Assembly (NCBI GenBank): GCA_039519185.1
Contig: CM076847.1
Span: 72,141,864 to 72,205,863, forward strand
Source of the DNA: Astragalus membranaceus
Taxonomy: Eukaryota > Streptophyta > Magnoliopsida > Fabales > Fabaceae
Length of the DNA stretch: 64,000 bases
Direction of reading: 5' to 3'
The position numbers and the translations under genes were made by a program. This document shows, piece by piece, positions 1 to 10,303 of this stretch. Below the pieces are notes generated by a model. It searched no databases. It was not told the DNA's origin and saw only the letters and a list, made by a program, of their open reading frames with translations. Every line of letters begins with the position of its first letter. The stretch's first letter is position 1.

Positions 1-1320
1 TAGTTGGTTGTTACTACTGGAGATGAATGATTGTATGTTTGATTTTGCAAAGATGATATTAAACATATATACTAGCCAGAAACTATTGAATTTATTGTAA
101 TTTTTTTTATTAGATAAGTACCAAGTGTTGTGATCATGTGATTATGATAATTTTTTAATTTGTATGTTTCATTTAATTGTACAACTTTAGTTTTGACTTA
201 TAGCATTAACTTGTGCTAATGAGTACCTTTTTTCATCATTGATTCATATTTGTTATCATTTTTATTCTGCAGGTATGTTGCAACTGCTGTGACTTCAGTT
301 CATGAAATGGAAAATAGACCCTGCTACACGAGAATCGTTTAGTAACTACAATTTCCTTTACCTTTCCTTTTTGGTTTTAGGTTTTTTGTGTTTAATTTCA
401 TGCTTGGGTTCTGGGTTGTTGTCATGCATGGGAAGAATCATATCTACTTTTTTCATGGATTTCTGGTTTTTTAAGAGTTGTGGTTCCCCCTTTCGACTTT
501 GATGACGACTCTGCGGACACCGTCGACAAGTCACCGTTCTTTCCTTCAGTGCAAATCAGGTTCATTCCATTCTTCAATCTGCTATTGAACTGCTTTTTTC
601 CCACCATCTCACATTTCTATCATTTTCTTTAAGTTAACTATTGGTGACATAGTTAATCTCCATTTTTTCAGATTTGTCCAACATGTCCAATTGAAGCTAA
701 AACTACACTAATATCTGGTAAATGCCACATTGTTAAGTTTTTCGTAGTTGTCTTTATGTCTTTATCATCTTCTTTTAATCTGCATTTTTGCTATTGTATG
801 CACTTTTTTCTTTGTTAGTTAGTCAGACAATTCAGCATCAACTATGGTAGACATGAGGTGTTTGATTAACTGCCAAGAAGAAGAAGAACCATTTACATTA
901 GAAGAACTGCTATTTTTATCAGTTTATCATTTGACTTAGAGGAAACAAGTTCAAAGAGAGAGGTGTCTGAGATGCGATGTGACTGGCCGGTTCGAAGCAA
1001 AATCGTAAGGTAGTTGTGATCAATCATGACCAAATACACAAAACTCTTTATAAGAGTTTAATTGTAAGAAATACACAAAACTCTTTAGTAGGATGCTTTT
1101 TACTTTGATTTTGTGTTTGTTCATCAGTTTGTTGTAGGGGTAAAAATGAAGAGAATTCATAGATCCATTTGTATTCATAGACACTTCTTATATATGATAG
1201 ATAAGAAGGGAAACATAAAATAATTAGGAAAGAAATCAAATGTGACAATAGATGAATGTATATAATTATATCAACATGATTGAGTAGCTTTAGGATTTCA
1301 CAAAGTATACATTCATCTAT
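1..1320. other. non-coding or unassigned part of the Helitron
   Basis: AT-rich sequence with short open stretches that could be exon remnants, for example an acidic stretch reading PPFDFDDDSADTVDKSPFF at about 484-545, followed by a GT-rich region. I do not recognise a family. The short ORFs lack coding character beyond this. Confidence 0.3.
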
Positions 1321-2707
1321 TGTTCTGGATGATATACCTGCCAAGTATGTTGATGGAGCACTTACATGTGAGGTAAATTGTGTTTGCTTTTTATATACTT
1401 TCCCTTTAAGGGCGACATTCAAATTTCCATCTATTATTTTGTGAAATAATTTATGGTTGAACAAATTTTCTTCTGGTTTTTAGTTTGGTTTGCGGTGTTG
1501 ACCTATTCATCGAGGACGGGGAGTATCAATTATTTGGTACTCCTTGTGCCAAAGGAGCTCTTTCATATAGGCATCTCCTCTTTTGTTTTTTTCTTTTGAC
1601 TGCAGAGAGCTTTTACATGCCATTTGGCACTCTGCATTCTTTTCTTTTGGCAAATTTTAATATTTTCCAAATTTTATCACCATTTTATATTATATATATG
1701 TTTAATGCTGCTTACTGTTTATGAGGTTGAGCTTTGTATCAATTCTGCAACACTCCAGGTGCGTGATTATCGAAGATGCTCTTCTGAAAAGGGAGCTAGC
1801 GTTGTGCCCGTGGAAAGTTCTCCTGTTGTTACTAAAGTATGCCTCAAGGTGTCATTGGAAAATATTGTGAAGGCCATCCCATCTTTTACTGATAAGTCTT
1901 GGGCATATGGTGATCTAATGGTGAGTATAATTTTCTATTCATGAATGACCAATTCCCATATTTATATCATTTGTTGGGTATTGATCTCAGTTAACTATGT
2001 TCACATTGATAATAGGAAGTCGAATCGAAGTTACTCAAAGCATTACAACCGAACCTCCATCTAGATCCTACTCCAAAGTTAGATCGGTTGTGTGAAAGTC
2101 CACTTCCAACAAAGGTATAAACAAGTTAGACTCTCCCTGGATGAACTTATTGTATGGCTGTGTGCATCCTAATGATGTTGAACTAATGTTTCAGCTCAAT
2201 TTGCGGAGAAAGCGATTAAGGCATATGCCAGAGTTTGCTGTCATTTCGAGTAATAAAATCCGTGGGAAGAAAGTATGCATTGATAGAGTGCAAGAAAGCT
2301 CAAATAGCAGGTTGGGTGATTTAGGAATTACTGCACCCAATGTTGCTGTGCACCAGACTCTTGAAAGTCCAGCAATGCAAAATATTAGTCCAAGCATTGC
2401 CATGTCCATGAGACCTAAGAATATCATACCAGATTCTTCCATCCCTGGCTTTTCTATGATGTCCAATCAATCAAGATATGCAACATCAGTTGGAACTCAA
2501 AGAAACCTGCAGGAGCATGGACCAGTTTCTGCTATATATTCCTCCAGGGTTTCTCCTGCTGCACAAGATGGCATGATTTCATATACCGATAATGCAAATA
2601 CAAGTACCCCTTTTCACGCAAAAAGAGAGAATCCAGATGGACAAACATCACCTTTATCCAATATGGCAAAAAAATCAAATGCTCCACCACTTCACTACAG
2701 CATGGGA
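1321..2707 (+). pseudogene. PHL/SPT20-like gene fragment (PHYTOCHROME-DEPENDENT LATE-FLOWERING)
   Basis: Four exons are readable: about 1321-1372 (DDIPAKYVDGALTCE), 1759-1920 (VRDYRRCSSEKG...DLM), 2016-2114 (EVESKLLKAL...PTK) and 2195-2707 (LNLRRKRLRHMPEF...). All sit between GT-AG introns, and the last three are 162, 99 and 513 bp, so they stay in frame. The string RRKRLRHMPE...GKKVCIDR and the spacing match Arabidopsis PHL, a large nuclear Spt20-domain protein that links phytochrome B to flowering control. Family assignment is from memory. The N-terminal exons and the long Gln-rich C-terminus are absent: upstream of 1321 homology stops abruptly, and after 2707 the frame ends at 2725. It is therefore a captured internal piece, not a functional gene. 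It could still be transcribed, as the exons lack stops. Confidence 0.72.
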
Positions 2708-5700
2708 GTATGTGCAAAGAAATGAATCACAAAGAATTGAGAGGTTTGATTCAACTTCTCCACTTTCTTTTGTTTTTTTTAGTTTATCAATTTCACAGTT
2801 ATGAGTTTGTCTTGATATCTCCGTGTGTGTGCAAATGTTTTGGTTTTGAGGCTCTCCTTCACTCTCATCTCTTCACATTCTTGCTTCAGCAGCTGCGCCC
2901 TTCTCATTGCGGCGTGGAGCGCCGCGACTCATTTCAGTGCACACACCTCTGCCATGGTGGTGGTGAAGAGGTGCCGACAAGAGTTTTAGGGATTTCACAC
3001 ACTTTGCCTTTGCTTTTATTGGTCTCAATGTCAAAAGCCCACACTTACCTTCAGAATTGAATTTTTCCTATACAGGCACGAGAAGAGATGGAAGCTGCGC
3101 ACGCGTTCAGAGAGACAAAAGAGAGAGAGAGGGAGAGAGACAAGGAGAGAAGACAACCTTCATTCCATGGGATACAGATGAAGATGCCACAGCTGCTGAA
3201 GACCATGAAGACATTGACTAGGTCAAACTTATCTTTTCTTTTCTGCTACTTTTTTGCTGTAGGGTGGGGATAATGTTGATCCTCAAATTAGTAAGCATTA
3301 TAAAGCTAGATTGAGAGAAATGCATAAAATGAAGAAACGGAACGATTGAGGAGGATGGTTTCAATTTGGGGTATATAAATTTGGGGGTAAGAGATTTCCT
3401 CAGATGCATCTTCCTTACATGTGTTGAATTGTTCATCTTCTTACCTAATTGGTGATATTCACTGTTTTTTTATTTTTGTGTGTTTGATTGTCTTCATTAA
3501 ATACTATTTTGTCTTTATTATTTTTAAGCTAATATACAATAGAATCCTGCATAAATTATATATGGCGTTGTCATTTTCCTGCATAAAGTGGCTTCAGAGG
3601 GTGTTCAACAACTCATGCTTACTTGGGGTTTCAGATCTAATGATTCTTTTGATGATAACAATAGCTTCATGGTGGACCATGCTTCTTTGGGAGGAAGCGC
3701 TTGCAAACCATTCAATCCATTACTTTGGTATTACCTTGAGTTCATAATTTAAAGTTTCTTATATTTTGTATCTCTTTTTCACAAATACCACTAAGTTGTT
3801 TTGATCTATTTGTAGGCTGATTGAAAACTGAAGTCACAGTAACTTCCCAAACCACACTGAAGTCAGAGTAAGCACCCAATTATTTATTCATTTGTTTCTT
3901 GGCATGTATTTGTAATTTGTAAATGGAAGAAGTTCAAATTGGTATCATATCCTGCAATGAAAAATTATTTTTCAGGAAGTTAAAATTGTATATGTTTCTA
4001 CGGTTAGGAAGTAAGTCCATATCTATTTTTCTTCTTACATTTTAAAAAATAAGCATATTTGCTGATTCCTAATGCTAAGCTTCACATTGAAATAATTTCT
4101 TCATGTAAATTGTTTGTTCTATTGGGTTTAGAGGATAGTATGGTTGATGAATTGATGCCCAAAATCTTCTTTAACTAATATTTTACTATCTTATTTTAAA
4201 TTTTACTTGGATGTTTGAGGAAATGCCTAAGCTTGGTTTGGAGAAGATTTGGGGGGTTTGTGGTTGATTCTCTCAACTTCTGGATCTGTTATTGAAGAAA
4301 AACTGCAAACCTTCTATCTATCTATCTCACTCTCTCACTCTCTTTTGTTGGCTATATTACCAAGTTAGTATTATAACTTGAAGAAGCAGAAGTCTGATTA
4401 GTCTCATATATTGCAAATTTGTATTCTGGTGCATCATTATCCCTTTCTATCATGCATTGATTTCTCAGCCTCTTTGAAGAAAGAAGAAATTTGACAGCTT
4501 TTTTCTGCGTTATATTTTGTCAAAGCAAAACTTCTATATGTTAAATAACGAAAGGTAAGCTTATGTGAACATTATGGGATCAGACATGGTTTGCTCAGCT
4601 GAACAAAAAAAGACATTGTTTGCTCTACTTTGATTGCATATTACTGCCAACTTTATGTTAATGCCAGAATTTTGGTGATTGAAATGCAAATATGTTTTAT
4701 GGGGAACGAGGAAGTTGGTGATTAATCATCTTTATCTTGATCACATTAAAAACAATATCCCGCAAAAGGACTTGAACATATTTCTATCTTGATCAAGACT
4801 AATTAATGTGATAAGATACAAAACCATGACATACGGTTTTGTATCTCTGTAGGAGGAAAAAAATCTCATTCTCTCTTATGGGTTGTTTGGACTTTGGAGT
4901 AGCTATAATTTGTTCATGTCTTATATTGGTTGGCTTGCCAAAGATCAAAGGATTAGCACTTTATGATAACATCTATTTACTTCTTTCCATAAGTTTCTTA
5001 AAAACTCTTTAATGTTAGGATAAATATTGTGTCACAGATGCTAAATATGAAAAAACCTGTATAAATAATGTGTAGTTTGTTCCATGCATCTCCTTCATTG
5101 CTATTTTAACTATATTTACAATGTGTTTTACTCATAGGATTTGATTTTTAAATAACTCTAGAAAGTTGACTTCCTTGCACAGGTAAATGCATCTCTTTGT
5201 TTTCTCAATCTTTTTAACTGAATGGTGAGTATATGTATATGGTGAAGATGATGGTTAAAAAAAGTTCTAATTCTACTAGAAAATACATGTATCATTATGA
5301 TGACTTCTTCATTTACTTAATCAGCGAGTCCCATTATTCTAATACTTAGTTTTCTGGTTTTTACATCAACAAATAAATTGTTTTCTAATGTAATTGGTTT
5401 TGTAGCATTGTTGAATTGCTGAATAGATGTATTGATGTTCATGAAAGTGCATGTCCACACTGTTCTTCTATGCATTTTTTTCTTTAAATGATTCATCTCC
5501 AAGTGGCTTACTTTATACAATGAGTTTTCAGGTTCAGGGTGACTCAACTTCCATTGTTGCACCTAAAATCAATGGTGCTAAATCTTAAGGTGCTGCTTCT
5601 AATGCTAGAGCAGCAAGTTTTGCCATACCTTCAAGGAAAGTCATTCTCCAAATTACCATTTTGATTCCCTCTCCCAGACAGGTTATGAATTTCAGTTTGA

Positions 5701-6221
5701 ACCTAAAAGTAAATTGAAACCTCATTCTATTTTTGAATCAATAGTTTTGTCGAAGTTGCAAATGTTGAAATTATAAACTATAAAAAGTTAATTGCATGTG
5801 TGCTTTTGGTTGTCATATATTTTTCAGTTAGGATTTGGTTGATTAATTTAATGGGATGGTGCAATTTTTTTTCCTTTTAATTTACTCTTTGTTATATATT
5901 TTTGATGAATGATTAAAAAGCAAAGTCATCTGATTTTTTTTGTTTCCAGATCATCTTTTTTATTGTTTTGCTTTGGAGGGTTGAGGAGTATGGATTCCCA
6001 GTGCCTACTGCGGGTGTCGACAGGTTTTTGTTCATTCCTGCTGTTCATTTTCATCATAGCTGTTTTAAGACGGTGTCTGCTAAGGAGGTTAATTTGTCTG
6101 TTCTGGTGTGTGTGTGTGTGATCTTCAGTTTTCCCTTCTCATTTTTAGTTGCTCTCCTATTTTTTGTTTTGTTTTTCCCTTTGTTAAAAGACTGATAATT
6201 TTTTCCTTTTTTACTTTGCAG
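2708..6221. other. unassigned Helitron cargo, possible exon relics
   Basis: No complete gene. Short coding-like stretches on the plus strand include KHYKARLREMHKMKKRN (about 3291-3345), EGVQQLMLTWGFRSND...GGSACKPFNP (about 3597-3725) and a stretch at 5540-5700. They are separated by AT-rich intron-like DNA and I do not recognise their families. A CT-rich simple sequence lies at 4308-4345. The rest has no feature I can support. Confidence 0.3.
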
Positions 6222-6463
6222 TTCCTTCATGTTGGCTTTTGTCAAATTGCTTTTTCTTTAGGATGTGCCTCCATTGTCTCCGTGAATTTTCGAGGAGGAA
6301 GTGGGAATGCAAGCTTGAATGGAGCAGTTCTAGGCGTGGTTATTGTGCTGTGACTGATGGTTGGGCTATTTTTCGTGGGTTGAATGGGCTTACAGAAGGG
6401 GATAATTTGCAGCTTGGAGTTGCCAAGAGAAATAAGAAGCATGTCTTTGTGAAGGTCCTTTAG
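6222..6463 (+). pseudogene. C-terminal half of a B3-type DNA-binding domain
   Basis: After a clear acceptor (TTTGCAG, 6215-6221) an open frame runs to TAG at 6461-6463. It ends in WECKLEWSSSRRGYCAVTDG and then WAIFRGLNGLTEGDNLQLGV. The spacing W-x-x-x-L, then GW-x-x-F-x-x-x-N-x-L-x-x-GD, is the second half of plant B3 domains (ARF/REM/VAL type), which contact DNA in the nucleus. A possible first half lies in a different frame at about 5970-6110 (reading FLFIPAVHF) before a TG-rich stretch, but that part is weak. The sequence after the stop looks like a genuine 3' UTR. It is probably the last exon of a captured B3 gene. The subfamily cannot be told from 60 residues. Confidence 0.55.
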
Positions 6464-7390
6464 GCCCGTCGAGCATTCTGTTTAGCAGAAAAGTTGTACT
6501 CCCTATTTTGTGTGTAACTAGGCTCTTTTGATTATGCCTTTTAGGGATTCGATGTTCCTTTTTTGCTATGTAATTGGGCCATTTTGGATTTATCTCTTAT
6601 GAGCTGTTTTGGTTAGCGTTCACCATTCCAATTAAGAAGCTTTGGTTTTCATTGTAGTTGGATTTGGACATGGTTGATGGGCAATGCTTTTGTAATCTTC
6701 GCAATTAATCAATGAAATTAATTTCTTTGTTATCTAACTCTGTTTGTATGTTAACTTTATTCTAATTATAATCCATGTGTTTTGTTTCATTTTGGATAAG
6801 CCATCTAATGCATTTGTCAGAAACCTCTATTGTTACGGTAAATAGATTGACTGCCATGTGGTTGGTAGTTTAGTAGATTTGACATCACAATGTAATCTCT
6901 TTGCTCTTTTTATTTCCCATCAATTGTTTTGGATTTTTTAGACTCTGGTTCTCTATATATACTCATTTGTTAGTTCCAAGTCTTTCTCATCTATTTGAAA
7001 CAATCTGTTTTTTTCCTTATTTGGAGCAGCAAGCTAATCTTTTCCTGCATATTCTGTTTCTCTGTTGAGGTTTTGGCGTGTTTTTCTTGCCTTTTCATAG
7101 CTTGGCTCAATGGCTATTCTTCTTTCAACTTCCTTATTTTTCTTTATTAAAGAAAGTAATCTCCTTATATCTGATGTTCTGGCAGCTTTTAGTCATTGCC
7201 TCTTGATCTATTTACTAATTGTTTTTCCTTAATTCTCTTTGATCTGCTTTGCCGTTAGGGCTTAAGTTCGCTTTTCTTTGGTTTCTATCCTTTTGAATCT
7301 ACTAAGCACATTTTAATTGTTAGAATTTGTCTTTCATTTCTATTAAGCTAATTTTAGTATTATAATGATTATGCGGTCCCTAAAGCTTTG
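6464..7390 (+). other. 3' UTR-like and downstream sequence in the Helitron
   Basis: T-rich DNA without ORFs directly after the B3 stop codon. It looks like the captured gene's 3' UTR and downstream region, running up to the Helitron terminus. Nothing else recognised. Confidence 0.35.
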
Positions 7391-7421
7391 ACCCCGTGCA
7401 TCGCACGGGTCATCCCACTAG
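7391..7421 (+). other. Helitron 3' terminus (hairpin + CTAG)
   Basis: Stem CCCGTGC / GCACGGG with loop ATC, eight spacer bases, then CTAG, abutting T at 7422. This is the canonical rolling-circle transposon terminator. Confidence 0.8.
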
Positions 7422-7915
7422 TATCTACAACAAAGTAATTGTGGGGCAGTTGCCCCCACTATTTTTATTTGTTGTTGGTAATTTATTATACATTTTAAAT
7501 TTTGCTCCCACTTAAAATAAAGTTTCTCCCTCACTAAATGAAAATTTACACTATGAAAGGAGTTTTTCTCCTATGATTTTGAATTTTGTGAATAATCAAA
7601 TACGCATTTATACAAAAAAGAATTTTTTGTCTAGTTATAAACACGTGGATATATTTTATAGTGTTAAAATGGACAAAAAAAATGCTACAACTCTTTCAAA
7701 ATAAGAAGACGTATAGTGAACAATTATAATTTATGAATGTTAAAGTGTCTTCAACTTTTTGAATATACAATGATATATTTTTGAAATCTCCCATTTTTTG
7801 TTTACAGATCATGATATCGTTATTTTATGTCTGTATGTTTTTATAAACATTTAGCTTGTATAATATTGCTCCCACCAATCAAAATTTATGGATCAATTCC
7901 TGCCTAAGCACTAAT
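7422..7915. repeat. ~0.5 kb direct repeat, copy 1
   Basis: Starts TATCTACAACAAAGTAATTG and is nearly identical to 8866-9366, apart from a few substitutions and an indel near 7630/9065. It starts exactly at the Helitron junction, so the Helitron split this copy. The ends are not TG...CA, so it is not an obvious LTR. Confidence 0.85.
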
Positions 7916-8865
7916 AATTTTTCATTAATTTTTTATTAGTTTTTACTCAAAAATAAGGATGGGGTCCACGCGTCAGAAAAGAGAGGGAGATTTTCTATAT
8001 AAGAGTTTCAGCCCAATAGGTACCCACTTTTTATTCTCCGAGTACCTATTAAATTTCAACTCTTAAAAAATAAGAAGTCTCCATTGTGAATGCTCTAAGG
8101 ATGCCAAATCATCCATCATATAAATTTTATTATTTTAATAAATTTTTATTTTAAATAGTTTATGTTACTAGTTACTCCCCCATCTCAATTTAAGTGTCGT
8201 CTTTGCCATTTTTCTTTGTTTAAAATTATGTCATTTTAGAATCTCAATGCAACATTTATTATTTTATTCTAACAATACCCTTATTTAGTTTGAGACTTTC
8301 CTCCCACCAATGTAAAATTTTCTATTCCTCTCTCTTCATAATAATATAAGGGTATTTTAGTCCTACCGTACCTTTTGAGCATAAAAGCATATCCAATCAT
8401 TTTCTTAAGACCCGTGCATAACCTTAAACGACAGCTAAATTGGGATGGAGTGAGAATTTTTTAAATAATTTTGATTTGTTATTTTTGGTAATAATTATTA
8501 TTGGTTATTTTATAATAAATTTTTTATTGGTTCTTACTAGTTAGTTTTTTATTGAGTAGATTCTGAGTTTTAATAATTTTTTACTAATTATTTTATTGCT
8601 TATTTTTCTAATAAACTTTTTAGCGGCTGTTCTTTATTTATATACATTTTAGTGGCTATGTTTATATATTTTTCAATAAAAGATTATTAAAATAAAATAA
8701 CCAATAAAAATGCTAAAAATTACCAACAAGCGAAATTATTAAAAAAAATATAGTGAATATTATTTTAAAAAATATAATGTAATGTGGTAAGTGATTTGGC
8801 AAGCTAGTCTTTGAAAAAATGGCATGACATGTGTCAAATTATTTGACACCTAAACACGGGGACAT
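7916..8865. other. AT-rich spacer between the direct repeats
   Basis: Contains a Stowaway-like MITE (8175-8454), a short inverted repeat (AATAGGTAC/GAGTACCTATT, about 8018-8052) and long A/T tracts. A further loose inverted pair (GCCAAATCATC near 8103, GATTTGGCAAG near 8794) hints at another decayed element. No coding potential. Confidence 0.5.
8175..8454. mobile_element. Stowaway-like MITE
   Basis: The left end is CTCCCCCATCTCAATTTAAG, preceded by TA. The right end ACGACAGCTAAATTGGGATG is its imperfect inverted copy. About 280 bp with no ORF. Termini and TA target fit Tc1/mariner-derived Stowaway elements; the right-hand TA is not clear. Confidence 0.65.
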
Positions 8866-9366
8866 ATCTACAACAAAGTAATTGTGGGGCAGTTGCCCCC
8901 ACTGTTTTTATTTGTTGTTGGTAATTTATTATACATTTTAAATTTTGCTCCCACTTAAAATAAAGTTTCTCCCTCACTAAATGAAAATTTACACTATGAA
9001 AGGGGTTTTTCTCCTATGATTTTGAATTTTGTGAATAATCAAATACGCATTTATACAAAAAAGAATATTTTTGAATGATTGTCTAGTTATAAACACGTGG
9101 ATATATTTTATAGTGTTAAAAATGACAAAAAAATGCTACAACTCTTTCAAAATAAGAAGACGTATAGTGAACAATTACAATTTATGAATGTTAAAGTGTC
9201 TTCAACTTTTTGATTATACAATGATATATTTTTGAAATCTCCCATTTTTTATTTACAGATCATGATATTGTTATTTTATGTCTGTATGTTTTTATAAACA
9301 TTTAGCGTGTATAATATTGCTCCCACCAATCAAAATTTATGGATCAATTCCTGCCTAAGCACTAAC
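8866..9366. repeat. ~0.5 kb direct repeat, copy 2
   Basis: Second copy of the repeat at 7422-7915. It is preceded by ACACGGGGACA, which shows the uninterrupted A|T target of the Helitron. No ORF. Confidence 0.85.
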
Positions 9367-9417
9367 CTTTCATCAGGGACTAAATATACAAACGAAAACA
9401 TAAGTGAAGATTAAGTA

Positions 9418-9579
9418 TGTGTTTGGATGGGCGGTGGTGTTGCCTCGAAAATTCACGGCGATGGCGAAGGCAAAATTTTCCACAGCCAAGTTGAAGCTCA
9501 ATTTCCTAGCTTCATTGTTGCTGCAGATTTTCCATCTTTGGACGTGCGTTTGGCATGCAAACGTGCATCCAAACACACA
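9418..9579. mobile_element. short MITE-like inverted-repeat element
   Basis: TGTGTTTGGATG at the left end and CATCCAAACACACA at the right end form terminal inverted repeats around 160 bp of non-coding sequence. Superfamily unclear because the target duplication is not resolved. Confidence 0.55.
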
Positions 9580-10303
9580 CTAAAAGTTGAAAAAATATTT
9601 ATTGGGGACTGAAAAATGAAACCTCGTACTTATTTTGTAGGTTTAAAGGTTTAAATTACTAATAACATTAATTATTTATTTTTATTTTTGTTTGCTCCAT
9701 TTCTGTAATTGGTAATTACGATAAGTCACTTTCTAATATTCCATCGAAGTTTAGAAAAGGTAGCCATTAAAACATGTACACCCTTGAATATGTTTATATT
9801 ATATCATTTGTTATGAAGTGATTTGTGTATGATATCCAAAATGTCAGACTTGCCCATAAAAGCCACCTAAAGAGAAGGTAAGAACTAAGAAGCTGATATG
9901 CAGATTCATTTTTCACAACAGGATAAATTGTCTAGAGTTACAGTTTAGATTTAGAAACACTCACAACATCCATATAGGAATGAAAAAAGGGACAAAAATA
10001 ATAGTAAAACATCATGTATCCTACATCTAATTTAATTGCTACAACAATGAGAAAAACAATACTAGAGAACAGCCACATCGATGGATAACCAACCTAACAA
10101 ACACATTCCCAACTAACACCTACTACTAAAGATATTGAGACTTTTGAGTCAAAACCATTGACACTCACACAACAACCACAATTCTGTCAAGTTAATTGTC
10201 AGCATCAATCAAGCATGATGATGGTGATGATGAAGAGTGAGCCTAAATGAGGTTGACTCTGCAGTCCGCAGAATACCAGATAATTCATTCACAGTGAACA
10301 TTC

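Larger units (their letters stand above)
1..7421 (+). mobile_element. Helitron (3' part) carrying captured gene fragments
   Basis: The right end has the Helitron signature: a 7-bp hairpin (CCCGTGC, loop ATC, GCACGGG; 7393-7409), eight bases, then CTAG at 7418-7421 followed by T. Helitrons insert between A and T and make no target duplication. Upstream lie same-strand exon-intron fragments of unrelated host genes (PHL/SPT20-like, B3-like), the usual sign of Helitron capture. No TC-type 5' terminus and no Rep/helicase ORF are visible, so the left end is probably outside the window and the piece seen is non-autonomous. The second copy of the flanking repeat (8866) shows the uninterrupted target. 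The terminus is clear; the extent to base 1 is inferred. Confidence 0.62.

Noticed and set aside
7422..9366. the ~0.5 kb direct repeats as LTRs of a small retroelement
   Set aside because: Ends are not TG...CA, no PBS or PPT, and the spacer is MITE and AT-rich DNA; the Helitron junction explains the left border better.
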